A stretch of DNA of 64,000 nt. Source: Antennarius striatus (taxonomy: Eukaryota; Chordata; Actinopteri; Lophiiformes; Antennariidae). The notes under the pieces are model-generated. The model did not search any database and was not told the DNA's origin. It worked only from the letters and a program-made list of their open reading frames with translations. Position numbers and translations under genes: made by a program. Numbering within the stretch: the stretch's first letter is position 1; every line of letters starts with the position of its first letter. Shown piece after piece: positions 40,610 to 51,963 of the stretch. The DNA lies in NCBI RefSeq assembly GCF_040054535.1, contig NC_090787.1:21076001-21140000 (forward strand), read 5' to 3'.

Positions 40610-41120
40610 ATAAATAAATAAAATGAATAAATGTAACTCAATGTAATGTAACTAAATGTAACTACTCCTTAATGTAACTAATAAATGTAACTAAGTGTAA
40701 CTCAGTGTAATGTAACTAAATGTAACTACTCCTTAATGTAACTAATAAATGTAACTAAATGTAACTCAGTGTAATGTAACTAAATGTAACTACTCCTTAA
40801 TGTAACTAATAAATGTAACTAAATGTAACTCAGTGTAATGTAACTAAATGTAACTACTACTTAATGTAACTAATAAATGTAACTAAATGTAACTCAGTGT
40901 AATGTAACTAAATGTAACTACTCCTTAATGTAACTAATAAATGTAACTAAATGTAACTCAGTGTAATGTAACTAAATGTAACTACTCCTTAATGTAACTA
41001 ATAAATGTAACTAAATGTAACTCAGTGTAATGTAACTAAATGTAACTACTCCTTAATGTAACTAATAAATGTAACTAAATGTAACTCAGTGTAATGTAAC
41101 TAAATGTAACTACTCCTTAA
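40610..41120. repeat. 64-bp minisatellite, about eight units
   Basis: The marker ACTACTCCTTAATG recurs at 40661, 40725, 40789, 40853, 40917, 40981, 41045 and 41109, always 64 bases apart. Each unit is itself built of imperfect GTAACTAAAT sub-repeats. It forms the interior of the element that continues to 41515. Confidence 0.95.
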
Positions 41121-41515
41121 TGTTAAATAACTGAATTTCTGACTGATTCTAGTTCCAAACATTACAGTTAGACAGAAAAAACATGTTTGTTTGTTTCTCT
41201 GTTCTAACATAAATCCTTTTCATTTGTCAGGTTATTAAACCCACAGAACTCCATCAATCAAGGATCAAACTATCAATCAATAAAGAAAAATAACATCAGA
41301 CACAAGTTAGGACATGAACTTTGTTCAACATGTTTTTGTCAAAGTTGAAATGGGGTTACTTACTGCATTGTGGGAAATGTAGTTTGTGGTCAAAGCATAC
41401 TTTTAACCATTTATTTTTAGACACTCTGACCTTTTATGCTCTTGCGGGCCACAGAAATTGATGTGGAGGGCCAAATTTGGCCCCCGGGCCTTGAGTTTGA
41501 CACACGCGTTGTAGA
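40610..41515 (+). mobile_element. MITE-like repeat, copy with expanded internal array
   Basis: From 41120 to 41512 it is nearly identical to 44164-44555. It ends GGCCTTGAGTTTGACACACG, the terminal sequence of a common fish non-autonomous element. The left terminal inverted repeat was not found, so that end is truncated or replaced. Confidence 0.7.
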
Positions 41516-41791
41516 GGTCATCTTATTATAAACAGTGATGAAATTCGTTTGGGCTGTCTTTATGCTCAAGGTGGTTTTGAGAAGCATAGAGGTGTACACG
41601 CAAAATAGAAGAAGCCCATGTTTTAAATTAAATCATTCAGAATACGACATGCGGTGCTTTTTTCATAAAATAAATGTATTATATTTTTGTTCATGAGCTA
41701 TGTTGGCACATAGCGCTGCAGGTGTAATCAGGCACAGACTGTGACACTTCCTGTCTCAGTATTAAAGCTGAAATGGCCAGCCTAATTTAGG

Positions 41792-41792
<1 letters not shown>

Positions 41793-41828
<36 letters not shown>
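41793..41828. repeat. (AC)18 microsatellite
   Basis: Short pure CA tract in cerkl intron 7. Confidence 0.9.
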
Positions 41829-41830
<2 letters not shown>

Positions 41831-41953
41831 AATACCTGCCATATGGTGAGGAAATCAGATTCTGTCCAGAGAGACAGACAGGCTTGCTGTCAGACAGACA
41901 GGTGGGGAGACAGCAGTTCAGTAGGTTACAGCAGGTATGCGGCCAGATGGCAC

Positions 41954-41955
<2 letters not shown>

Positions 41956-42050
<95 letters not shown>

Positions 42051-42060
42051 GTGTGTGTGT
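41956..42060. repeat. (TG)n microsatellite
   Basis: About 105 bp of TG with one TTGC interruption near the right end. Confidence 0.93.
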
Positions 42061-42341
42061 TATTAAAAGCTTTTGATCGTGAAATGACTTTATTATTGTT
42101 GTCCCAGTTCCTTCCACTGTTTGTGCTGCGTTCACTGACTGTAGGAAAATTAACAGTCAACAGTCTCTGGTGCAGAAAATATCAAACTTTTGCGAAGCAG
42201 ACAGTCTGAACAGAGTTAATCTTTGTGTTTGTCTGAGCCGTTGCACAAATCAGCTAACGTGGAGGAGCATGAAACTGAGCCTCACATGGTGGGGGCGAGG
42301 TGGGGGGGGCGCTAAATGCTGAGCTCGACTAGTTCAGGGAA

Positions 42342-42430
42342 CATTCATTCATTCATCTTCAGTACCCGCTTCTCCCGCTGTCGCAGCTTCCTCTATCCTA
42401 GTCTATCTCTATCCTACCGTACATCTAGAG
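42342..42430 (-). mobile_element. SINE family B fragment
   Basis: Starts with (ATTC)n and 'agtacccgcttctcccgctgtcgcag', the inverse of the family's 3' end, in cerkl intron 7. Confidence 0.5.
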
Positions 42431-42842
42431 GTAACAAACATTCACTCTAAAACATTTTACTCAATGTCTGATTTGTCCTAGGAAGCAGCTATAACTGAAA
42501 ATAAATCTGAATCTGATTTATTGATGTGTTTATCGATGCCAATGGAAAGCCTCTCTGGGTCATTTCAAACCCAGCTTGTAAGTGTGACAATCTGGAGGCT
42601 GTCACATTTGAAGGTCATTTTTTTGCTTTGAAAAACATGAACAGGGACAGATTGTCATTTAACCTCAACATTATCATCCGCTGTAAATGGATGCTGCTGC
42701 TTCAGAGACGCACCGCTCCAGTCCAGCAGCAGGGCCAGGGACTGGAGGAACTGGACTAAAGAACCACCTGGGACTGGCCAAACTGGGGCAGGGACATCCA
42801 GACAGAATATCATACACACATTAAACTGAAGTTTATAGATAT

Positions 42843-42844
<2 letters not shown>

Positions 42845-42932
<88 letters not shown>
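42845..42932. repeat. (AC)44 microsatellite
   Basis: Pure 88-bp AC tract about 185 bases before the exon 8 acceptor. Confidence 0.95.
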
Positions 42933-42934
<2 letters not shown>

Positions 42935-43116
42935 CTGACCTCTTTCTGTAACCTCTGGAGTGCAGCTTCTCATGAATACTAATCTCAGTTTAGGATAATT
43001 TATCCTTCTTACAACCTATATGTGTGTTTCTGTTTACTTTTTTCTATTATTTTCTGTTCTATAAAATACAGTATATATATGTATATATATATGATATAAT
43101 GTGTGACCGTTGACAG

Positions 43117-43294
43117 GTCACCTGCTGCAGGTCGACATGTGCAGCTTCTCATCTCTCGGCCAGTTGGTCCATTTTGGATTTTCCGCCATGTTTGGCTTTG
43201 GCGGACAGACGTTGGCACGAGCAGAGAAGAAGAGGTGGATGCCTTCGTCACGGCGACGGGAGTACGCTCTGGTGAAGACACTGGCTAGGCTGAG
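43117..43294 (+). CDS. cerkl: cerkl coding exon 8
   Basis: Residues 289-347. The product starts HLLQVDMCSFSSLGQLVHFG and continues FSAMFGFGGQTLARAEKKRW; the FGFSAMFGFGG(R/Q)TLA block is characteristic of CERKL. Acceptor TTGACAG|GT, donor CTGAG|GTAGCA. Confidence 0.93.
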
Positions 43295-43380
43295 GTAGCA
43301 CACACACGTATGCAGGTAGACACACACACACACATAGCTTTGTGGTATTTATTCAGTAGGTTGATCATCAGGGTCATATA

Positions 43381-43483
43381 TACCGTATTTTCTGCACTAT
43401 CAGGCACACTGGAGTATAAAGCACAACGTTTTTGAGAAAATTAAAGGCCTTCAGCTGCGCCTTATAGTGCAGAAAATACTGTA
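43381..43483. mobile_element. 103-bp palindromic MITE
   Basis: The ends TACCGTATTTTCTGCACTAT and (inverted) TACAGTATTTTCTGCACTAT match at 19 of 20 bases, and the interior continues the pairing with GGC/GCC blocks. A related degenerate copy lies at about 9886-9995. It sits in cerkl intron 8. Confidence 0.8.
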
Positions 43484-43727
43484 GTTCAAATTTTAAAGTA
43501 TTCTATGGCCAAAGAGTGAGAAGTGACTTAAATCTAATTGGCTTGAACTATCATGAAAAAAAAGATATATTGGCATATTTGACAAAAGTAAATGTGCCGT
43601 TGTTTTGACAGCTTTACATTGTTAGCTTGTTAGCGGTAACATTTAGTTGGAGGCACGGCCTCACAGCCCCACCGTCATCTGCAGACTCCACCTCTGGGTC
43701 CTCACGTCTGTCTCCTGTGTCCCTCAG

Positions 43728-43793
43728 ACCAGAGGACTGTCAGCTGTCTTTCCTACCAGAGAAGAAGTCACAGAGGAATTTGTCTAAACATGG
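43728..43793 (+). CDS. cerkl: cerkl coding exon 9
   Basis: 66 bp coding for PEDCQLSFLPEKKSQRNLSK and HG. It aligns with AEDCEISFLP of human CERKL, after which the family is variable. Acceptor CCCTCAG|A, donor CATGG|GTGAGA. Confidence 0.85.
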
Positions 43794-44032
43794 GTGAGAA
43801 ACAAACACACATTTACACTAAAATAGATTGGTTTATGTGTGTTAGATTATCCCCTGGTATTGTTTCAGTGTTAACTGCAACGTTAAGTACCTGTGTGTAA
43901 TGTGTGATCCGTTGTGACAATTCCATGAAAGACCCTGTTCTGTTTAGTCTTTTATCACTTTACCCTACTGATTTAAGTTCTTTATACTCTTATTCCAGCC
44001 TAAAGACTTATTGGATTTTTGGATACTGTAGA

Positions 44033-44557
44033 TCAGGCGTGCCAAACTCGATTGCACATGAGGGCACATCAGCATATCAGCTGTCCTCAAAGGGCCTGAT
44101 GTAACTTATAAATGTAACTAAATGTAACTCAGTGTAATGTAACTAAATGTAACTACTCCTTAATGTTAAATAACTGAATTTCTGACTGATTCTAGTTCCA
44201 AACATTACAGTTAGACAGAAAAAACATGTTTGTTTGTTTCTCTGTTCTAACATAAATCCTTTTCATTTGTCAGGTTATTAAACCCACAGAACTCCATCAA
44301 TCAAGGATCAAACTATCAATCAATAAAGAAAAAAAACATCAGACACAAGTTAGGATGTTAACTTTGTTCACAACGTTTTTGTCAGAGTTAAAATGGGCTG
44401 AACTACTGCATTGTGGGAAATGTAGTTTTGGTCAAAGCTCACTTTCGACCTATTTATTTTTAGACACTCTGACCTTTTATGCTCTCGCGGGCCACATTAA
44501 ATAATGTGCGGGCCACATTTGGCCCCCAAGCCTTAAGTTTGACACGTGTGCTGTAGA
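44033..44557 (+). mobile_element. MITE-like repeat, copy with single internal unit
   Basis: The left end GCGTGCCAAACTCGATTGCACATGAGGGC and the right end (inverted) CACGTGTCAAACTTAAGGC are imperfect terminal inverted repeats. Only about one 64-bp unit is present (44104-44165). The rest matches copy 1 in cerkl intron 7. It lies in cerkl intron 9. Confidence 0.75.
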
Positions 44558-44655
44558 TAAAGATATTTGTGATTATACTGTACATCATTAGTCGTAATGA
44601 GTGTCTGAAGAATAAACACAACATTTGAAACAAAATGAATTCTCTTCTCCCTCAG

Positions 44656-44687
44656 AGCACCGGACCAGAAGTCAGAGTCAGAATCAG
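44656..44687 (+). CDS. cerkl: cerkl coding exon 10 (micro-exon)
   Basis: Only 32 bp, coding for APDQKSESES. It is supported by CCCTCAG|A and TCAG|GTGAGA sites and by the frame, which closes only with this exon included. This is the variable linker in the family. Confidence 0.75.
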
Positions 44688-44784
44688 GTGAGACTGTGAC
44701 TCGTGTGTCTTTAGATCCAAACCCTTCAGACTTTCTTTCCCGTCAACCAGCTACGTTCATTTTCTTTCTGATCGGTCTGTGCAG

Positions 44785-44893
44785 AGGATGAGGAGTCCTG
44801 GACAACCAATCAAGACCTGTATCTGAGCATCAGCATCATGTCCATCCCCTGTCTGAGTCCACATGCACCTCGAGGACTGGCCCCCAACACCAG
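44785..44893 (+). CDS. cerkl: cerkl coding exon 11
   Basis: Residues 381-416. LYLSISIMSIPCLSPHAPRG then LAPNT aligns with [24 protein letters not shown] of human CERKL. It is separated by introns of only 97 and 72 bp, typical of compact fish genes. Confidence 0.92.
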
Positions 44894-44965
44894 GTACATA
44901 CAGGGGGTGTGTATGATGAATATGTGATGTCATCAGTATGTTCCTTCACCTCCTGGTTGTGACAG

Positions 44966-45062
44966 GTTGGCAAACGGCAGCGCGGCGCTGATTGCAGTCG
45001 GTAACACCTCCAGATCAGAGTTCATCAAACATCTGAAGAGATACAGCAGCTCTAGTGGACAG
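44966..45062 (+). CDS. cerkl: cerkl coding exon 12
   Basis: Residues 417-449: [20 protein letters not shown] then [12 protein letters not shown]. It matches [28 protein letters not shown]. Acceptor GTGACAG|G, donor GGACAG|GTGAGA, ending in phase 0. Confidence 0.93.
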
Positions 45063-46149
45063 GTGAGAGCAGCGCCCAACCATCACCCCACAGCGGACTC
45101 CGACACCCCTTGTCTGAATGTATTAATGCAGGCCTTTATCCGTCTGAGAACCACCTGACCCCACACTTAAGGTTTTTTCCTGATTTAAGTTGTTAATATC
45201 TCTCAGCGTTGACTTTTCCATTCAGAGGGCTAAAAAAAACCTACTAAAACTAGTTAATGCGTAGATTAACCCGGTTCAGCCCGGCCTGTGAGACATCACA
45301 CTAACCCACTTTCTAAATATACTGACAGTGTGGCTTTTACTGTCCTGCAGGGCAAACAAGTTGTTTATTCTCTGACCTACATCCTGCCAGGCTTCACGCT
45401 GATGATTCTTGACCAATTTTATTTTATTTTATTAAAGTGAGAAATGCAATAAAATCCTTCCATTGATGCTTTCACACCCTATTTTTACTGAGCAACATTA
45501 AAAAAATTATAATTATTCGGTTTTCTGTGAGTCAAGACAATCAAAAGTGGAAAATTGTTGTGTTTGCCGTAAAGAAGCCTTTAGTTGATGGCATTTTTGT
45601 CATGAAAATTTCCCTTGGAGTTTAGCAGCTTGAAAAAAAGGATGAATAATCAGTGACTCATTAAAGCTTGAAAAAAAATTCTATAGTAACTTCCTGTACT
45701 TTTTTGTATTTTAAAAGCATTGTCCTGTATTTTGCAGAATCCAAATTTTAAGTAAGTCTTAATTAAAGTATCATACAGTACACACAAGTATAGATACCTC
45801 AAACATGTACATTGGAACGGTTCTTGAGTAAATAAATGTAATTATACTCAACCAGTGGATTATTGTTGAGAGATACACAAAATCAGTTTTACTTTTATAG
45901 AAAGAAGTCAGTCTGTCCTTCTGTGTTGGTCTCTGCTGCCCCCTGTTGGAGATTTATGGTGCTGCTGTAGAAACCATCAGAATCAGAAAAGCCTTACTGC
46001 CAAGCAAGTTTGCCCATACAAGGAATTTGTCTTGGTTTTTTTGGTGCTTTAACAATTAATATGGGTTGGAATACAAAATCAGAGTACAACTAAAAACAAG
46101 AATTAGGTAAATAAAAAATATATAAAATATAATACCAGAGAAATGTTCC

Positions 46150-46262
46150 TTCATCGTCTACCGCTTCATCTGCTGTGGCGGGGAGCTGGAGCTTATCCCA
46201 GCTGACTGAGGGCGTGAGGCGGGGGAAACTCCGGGCACGGCGCCGGTGCACCGCGGAATGAG
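46150..46262 (-). mobile_element. SINE family B fragment
   Basis: 'gagctggagcttatcccagctgactgagggcgtgaggcgggg' is the inverse of the conserved family body. Confidence 0.65.
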
Positions 46263-46369
46263 AGCAACAAAGAGAACAGGAAGAAACAGAAGTAGAAGAA
46301 GAAATTCACTTTAATAATCCCCTTAGGGAAATTATCTTTTCACTATATATTCCTATATATTAAACATGC

Positions 46370-46374
<5 letters not shown>

Positions 46375-46401
<27 letters not shown>

Positions 46402-46424
46402 GCGTGCGTGCGTGTGTGTGTGTG
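46375..46424. repeat. (GT)n/(GC) microsatellite
   Basis: GT tract with GCGCGTGCGTGCGT interruptions. Confidence 0.85.
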
Positions 46425-46484
46425 TACTTACACACCACAGGCCTGTAAGTATATTCAGTAGAAGGCAGACCAACAAGCAGCTGT

Positions 46485-46660
46485 TTCGAGGTGCACCCCA
46501 AATGAGCAGCTTGTGGGGGGATGCGATGCCTTGCTCATGGACACCTCAGCAGTTCTCAGGAGTTATTTAAATTGTATTTAAATTGCATGCTTACAGGCTC
46601 TCTTGTGTGTGGTTGTGTCTGTTTCAGGGGCCTGTACACACATAGAAATGCAAGTTTATA
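46485..46660 (+). mobile_element. SINE family A fragments
   Basis: 'gcagcttgtggggggatgcgatgccttgctc' reads as the inverse of the family body, followed by 'gcatgcttacaggctctcttgtgtgtggttgtg' and 'ggggcctgtacacacatag' in plus orientation. The mosaic suggests rearrangement. Confidence 0.5.
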
Positions 46661-46827
46661 ATCAGTATATGAGTGGAAAAAATCATTTCTCCAAAGTACA
46701 TTTGTTCTTCTCTTTTTCACCTAAACAGTTCACCCTCCCCTCCCCTGCTGACCTCGGACCTGCAACAAAAAAAACCCTCCTCTGTCTCTGATTGGTTCTT
46801 CTGTCTCTCTGACGGTACTGTTTGCAG

Positions 46828-47021
46828 TTCAGTTTCCCGTTTGTGGAGACGCACGCCGTGTCAGCGGTGAGGATCCGTCCACGGTCTCTCGTTGGCTTTT
46901 CAGAGGAGAGTGAGGAAGATGGTGACTCCAAAAGCTCGCCGATAATCCAGTCAGATGGAGCCACCTTCCCATGGAACATTGATGGAGAGTTGATCGAGAT
47001 TGGCAACGAAGTTCTCGTCAG
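46828..47021 (+). CDS. cerkl: cerkl coding exon 13
   Basis: Residues 450-513: FSFPFVETHAVSAVRIRPRS at the start and ATFPWNIDGELIEIGNEVLV near the end. It aligns with FNFPFVETYTVEEVKVHPR and [20 protein letters not shown]. Between them lies an acidic, serine-rich stretch, as in the family. Acceptor TTTGCAG|TTC, donor GTCAG|GTATGC. Confidence 0.93.
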
Positions 47022-47373
47022 GTATGCTTCTCTGTCACTCAACGAGATCCCAGAAACTAATTGATTAGGTGTGCTTACACTGATGGAACTCAAGTAATTG
47101 GTGTTACTGATCTCCCAATATCACCTCTTTCGTTAAATAAGGGGCATCACAAGGTTCTCTTCTTGGTCTTTGACATGCATATTAGCGCTGCAGTAGGTTA
47201 GGGTTATTTTAGCAGTTGCTTCATGTATCAAATATGTGTGTATGTCTGCGTGTCAAAATCACTTTGGAAACTTTTTCTGTGAAAAAAAATGCAAAAAAAG
47301 TTCATTTCAGTGCAAAAAAAACCCAAAACAAGATCAGGAGATAAATTTTTCTGTAACCTGGTCCTGCTGGAGC

Positions 47374-47721
47374 GTCAATCAGTAAATCACATCTACATCA
47401 ATCAGTGAATCATATGTACATCTATCAGTAAATCACATGTACATCTATCAATAAATCACGTCTACATCAATCAGTAAATCACGTCTACATCAATCAGTAA
47501 ATCACATGTACATCAATCAGTAAATCACATGTACATCAATCAGTAAATCACATGTACATCAATCAGTAAATCACATGTACATCAATCAGTAAATCACATG
47601 TACATCAATCAGTAAATCACGTCTACATCAATCAGTAAATCACGTCTACATCAATCAGTAAATCACGTCTACATCAATCAGTAAATCACATGTACATCAA
47701 TCAGTAAATCACAGCTACATC
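47374..47721. repeat. 23-bp minisatellite, about 15 units
   Basis: Tandem ATCAATCAGTAAATCACATGTAC units with ATG/GTC variants, occupying over a third of cerkl intron 13. Confidence 0.93.
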
Positions 47722-47874
47722 TCCATTGTCAGGTTAGAGATGTGAAACTGCTCATGAGGCTGTTTAGAATAAGAATATAACAGGATTTAAATTTGCACAT
47801 ATAACTCAAATGTTCCAAGACTGAAATTTGGAAACGCCTCTGACTGTTTGTTTGTGTTCAAACGGTGCGTTCAG

Positions 47875-47953
47875 GGTCCACCCCCAGCTCATCACTCTGT
47901 ACGGGGAAGACGTGGACGAGGCGGAGTCGACCGTCTCCTGCAGCTGCATCTGA
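47875..47953 (+). CDS. cerkl: cerkl coding exon 14 (C-terminus)
   Basis: Completes R514 and codes for VHPQLITLYGEDVDEAESTV and SCSCI, then TGA at 47951-47953. It aligns with RLHPRLISLYGGSMEE of human CERKL; the final residues differ. Acceptor GCGTTCAG|G. Confidence 0.9.
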
Positions 47954-48680
47954 TTCCAGCAGAGGGCGCTGCTGTGGGAATTGCGTGAATGGAATGGAAC
48001 GCATTGTCATCGTAAACCATGGTGACTCAACATTGCCTTCTACAGGTCAATGCTGTTTCCATGGAAACATGGAGGAATGAGCAACTTATAAAGGGGACGA
48101 TGCTTTGCTCAAGGGCACCTCATTAGTGCTCAGGAGGTGAGCTGGCACTTCTCCACACCCCCAAATTTTTGCCCAACATGGGTTTTGAACTGACCACCCT
48201 CTGGTCCCTTGTCCAAGACTTGGACTGAGCTACTGCCGCCCCAGTTTATTAATCTGTCTATTTATTTACTTACGTATGCCATAAGGTGTTCAGTTATGTA
48301 TTGTTCTTTGTAATATGGACATGTATGCACTATTTTTTTTTAAATTTAAAAACGAATGGATTTTTTTTTTTAAAAACAAGAAAAAAGGCTCTCTTCAAGT
48401 GGACCAAAAAAAACTGGGGTGTTTTCAGTCCCTTGAGAAAATTCTGTTAATTTTCTGTTAGTTCAGAGTTAATTATTGTTAGATCAGTGTAGATTGTCGA
48501 TGGCCAAGCAGCTCCAGTATCTGTACACATTATACCTCAGAACTAGACTGAATGAGATAAATATTCACAAAGACAGGAAATTCTGATCGGATCTATTTTT
48601 ACTTAATATTACTCTTTATTTTCAGAGGCTCCTTTAAGCTTCAGGTTTCAAATGGGAGCATTCACTTTGGTTTTAATAAA
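47954..48680 (+). other. cerkl: cerkl 3' UTR
   Basis: AATAAA at 48675-48680 is the best polyadenylation candidate. The UTR would include an inverse SINE copy. No microRNA or structural element was recognised. Confidence 0.45.
48085..48248 (-). mobile_element. tRNA-derived SINE (family A), in the cerkl 3' UTR
   Basis: On the minus strand it begins GGGGCGGCAGTAGCTCAGTCC (A box) and contains CAGTTCAAAACCC (B-box-like) and GCACTAATGAGGTGCCCTTGAGC. It is antisense to cerkl. Confidence 0.7.
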
Positions 48681-50940
48681 AAATGCCAGTAGAAATCACT
48701 GTTTAAATAGAAAATCCTTCATTTTAATAGAAACGTGTTGATAAAGGCAGTGAGACTCCAGTGCAGAATGGCTTCACATAAACACAAATAAGACACTCAT
48801 TTATTGAAACATTAAAAATATCTCTTCCTGTGTTGTGCATACTAAGCAGAATTAAGAAAAGCAACAGTTTTAAATACCTGCATTCACATAATACAAACAG
48901 AACAATGCTTTTAAATATCTTTAAAGTTTAAATCATATTTTCAGGTAGTCTTCATTCAACACTGTGGCTCACTGAGCTGCTTCTGTTCCATGTCCTACCA
49001 CTGACTCTTCTACTCACTCCTTCTCCGTCCATAGGTGAGGGCTAGCCTACAAACTGCAATGTTGACCACTAAATTATTTAATGTACTTACAATGCAACTG
49101 CTAAATTAAACTAAAAAAAATTAACATATTATTATATAACTTGGAATGACATTCAGGTGTAGATTATCCATCCCTGATGTCTGATATCGTTCAAGTCTTT
49201 CATTACGTGATATCTGTACCAAGAAGGATGAAGAGAGACAAACACTTTTCTGTCACGCCCACAGTAACACCAGAAGGCTCAGTATTTATTTAAGTTTTCT
49301 CCCCTTTCTCTGAATTTTATAATTTTTTTTGCTCCTAATAATGGTGGTCACTAAATAATTATAATTATAATTTTCTTATAATTATTTATTATATTATTAT
49401 ATACTATATTATTTTCTTATAATTTCTTATAATTATAATTCCCTTATAATTTTCTCCTTATAATATTTTTTTCTCCTTATAATGGTGGTTTGTCCAACTA
49501 AACAAGCAGAAGAAACTAATAGTTTGAAATCAGACTGACGGGTGAAGACATGGTCGTAACATGAAGCAGCACAACACAGTTCATGTGTGTGTCCCTCGGT
49601 TTCAGGTGTGTGTGACAGAGCGGGTTGCGTTTCCTTCATCCTGTGGTACAGATGGATATGAACACAGCTGGTTTATAATTCAGATCATATCACGCAGTCG
49701 TGTTTAGATTTTAGTGAGGCTGTTAATCACATTCACTCATCATATAGAATTATTATCCCTGATGATTCAAATCCTAAAAAAACATTATTTTCTTTTTATT
49801 GAACCAATAAAATGTTATTTCTGTTCCAACTTCACCTTTGTTTATTCAGGAAAACTTGCACATGGACAGTCCCATAATTAAAATTATTTGTCCTATGATT
49901 TTTTTTTCATATACTCAGCAGCTATAGATTTTTATCTTTATCATTATTTTTTCATGTATATTCTGCTTTTCATTAATAAATACTTTGTCTCTTGGTGTTG
50001 TTTCCTCTATAATCAAAAAATCTAGTCAAGCAGCAAAGCGCTCTCAATGCGTGAACTTACCAGAAATTATCTCTGATATTTGCTGACGAGCCTGGAGACA
50101 GCTGTGTCCTGCTGACTCCAGTCATCACAGTCAAGACCTTTTGCTTTGGTCAGACGTACATAAAGCTTAGAGACGTTGAGCAAAAAAGAAAATTCCTGCC
50201 TGTGAGTAGATCCACTGACCAAATAAACCCTGTTTTAAAATCCCTGGCTGGACTTTACAGGGAGAAAAGCTCAAGGAGAGGCTAAAGGATAAATACAGTT
50301 TGGTGATGACAGTTGGTATCCATGAAAACACCTAAAGAAATTATTCCACCCTGATTGTTTGCAGCATCAGCACCAGAACATCACAGCAGCTGACACTCGA
50401 CCACTTCTGTCTGGACAGCATCTGGTTTGTTCTACAGAATCAGCAAACTATCAGTGTGTGTGTGAGTGTGTGTGCTACGTACTGGTCAACAGGTAAACAC
50501 AAACGCACAGATTTTCAGACACTTAGAGGCCAGGTTTCCATCCCCTGAGAGAAGTTCATCAGAACTGAGCTCAATAACATGAGATCACATCCCAGAGAGG
50601 TCACATGATTATGTCAGGTCAACTTCCCTTTTTTATCTTCCGTTCTTTTTCAAGTCTTTAAATTATTTGCAAAGGTATACCGGGCAAGTGGTTGAATATT
50701 CACAGTCAGAACAGGTGTTGAGACATCCTGCGTCACACTCAGTCCGTGTTGAAGCCAGCTGCACTTGTTACGAGTGTGACACACAGCAGTGCCTGCAACT
50801 GTTTTGGACAAATTGGGTAGCCACACTTTCAGATATGGCGATCCATGAATTCATCCATCAGCACATGTACTTCCTTAAAACAGTTCCGCAATCAAAATGT
50901 GACCTTTGTCAGAGGTCAAGGCCAGAGGTGACTGTTGGGG
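48681..50940. other. cerkl-itga4 convergent intergenic region, including itga4 3' UTR
   Basis: AT-rich and without coding evidence. Minus-strand AATAAA signals (plus-strand TTTATT at 49796 and 49846) could end itga4. Near 49320-49460 a run of TTATAATT-type repeats occurs. 49860-50640 holds nothing recognised. Confidence 0.5.
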
Positions 50941-51042
50941 TTAGGAAGTGCTCTCTCTCTTGTCGCTTTTAGGTACGTAGTCCCAGCTGTCTCGCCGAAA
51001 CTCTTCCTTATTCTTCTGGAAGTCCCTTTTAAAGAAACCAGC
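50941..51042 (-). CDS. itga4: itga4 last coding exon (cytoplasmic tail)
   Basis: Codes for AGFFKRDFQKNKEEFRRDSW then DYVPKSDKRESTS and a TAA stop. GFFKR is the membrane-proximal motif that binds the beta tail. RRDSWDY keeps the paxillin-binding and PKA-phosphorylated serine context known for human alpha-4 (ENRRDSWSY). The residues after it differ from the mammalian tail. Acceptor GTCTCTCAG|GC. Confidence 0.93.
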   Translation of the reverse strand, partial: AGFFKRDFQKNKEEFRRDSWDYVPKSDKRESTS

Positions 51043-51757
51043 CTGAGAGACACGGAGACAGAAACGGTTTGATTACAACTGTCATCGACATTCTGTCCTT
51101 TACCGGTAGAATATATAGTTACATGTGTATAAAGTGGTTTAACGTTGTGCGATATTTTTTTCTAAATATAATAAACTTGAATCCAATGTGTATGCAACTT
51201 TGTTAGCAGCATCCTCGTAACATCGCGTGTATGATTGTTTTTTGTTCATTTCGCTACCTTAGGAGTTTCAATTTAGCAGTAATGTATTCTATGTTACCGT
51301 CTTCAGCGGCCCCTTTAAGAAGGTAGTCATGTGACTGAGGCAAGCATCTTGACTCGAGTCAAGAGTGACTCATAGACAGATGTGGAGGAGAAATTCTGGT
51401 CATTTTAAAACAAAATATTAATGAGAATAAATCAATGATAAATAAAACAGAAATAATGCGAGTTCTGTATTTGGGGGTTGGGGACCCCTGCTGTAGACGA
51501 TCAGTATCATCGTGTCTGTTGACAGCAGACCAGCAGAGGTGTGATGGTTTAATTACATTAAATGCGATACATTATTATTACTGTATTATTTTACAAACAG
51601 ACTATTGAGATCTGAGGCCTCCTGATGATCTTGGTTAATTTAATCCACAGATTTTATCTGTAAAATTATCTGAGCCCACCCTTCAAGGAGCATTCACACA
51701 TTTAATTATCACCCATAAATGTCATCATATAAAATATAATTTAAAGAAAATATTTAC

Positions 51758-51877
51758 CTTCCACATACACCAGATGAGAGCAGCCAGGATAATCAACCCC
51801 AAAATTAAGCTGATGACGATAATGAACACCTTCACCGTTGTTGAAGGTTTCTGGGTAAAAACAGCTTCGATCACGGC
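51758..51877 (-). CDS. itga4: itga4 transmembrane exon
   Basis: Forty codons in phase 0: AVIEAVFTQKPSTTVK, then the hydrophobic helix VFIIVISLILGLIILAALIW and CMWK. It aligns with LLLGLIVLLLISYVMWK of human ITGA4. Acceptor TTTCCAG|GCC, donor TGGAAG|GTAAAT. Confidence 0.93.
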
Positions 51878-51963
51878 CTGGAAATGCATCATATAGCAGA
51901 TTATTAGTGACACCTAGGATATGAATCCAAGTTGTTCTGGTTTGTATTCATGTAGTGTTGTAC

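Larger units (their letters stand above)
45063..46827 (+). other. cerkl: cerkl intron 12
   Basis: Contains retroposon fragments at 45973-46130 (A-rich, 'gaatcagaaaagcc' type) and 46285-46345 ('aattcactttaataatcccc' type), an inverse SINE B fragment at 46150-46262, a short GT/GC tract at 46375-46424 and a SINE A fragment at 46485-46660. Nothing coding was recognised. Confidence 0.55.

Noticed and set aside
46376..46570. Small frame beginning MCVCVCVC
   Set aside because: Translation of a GT/GC microsatellite plus SINE debris.
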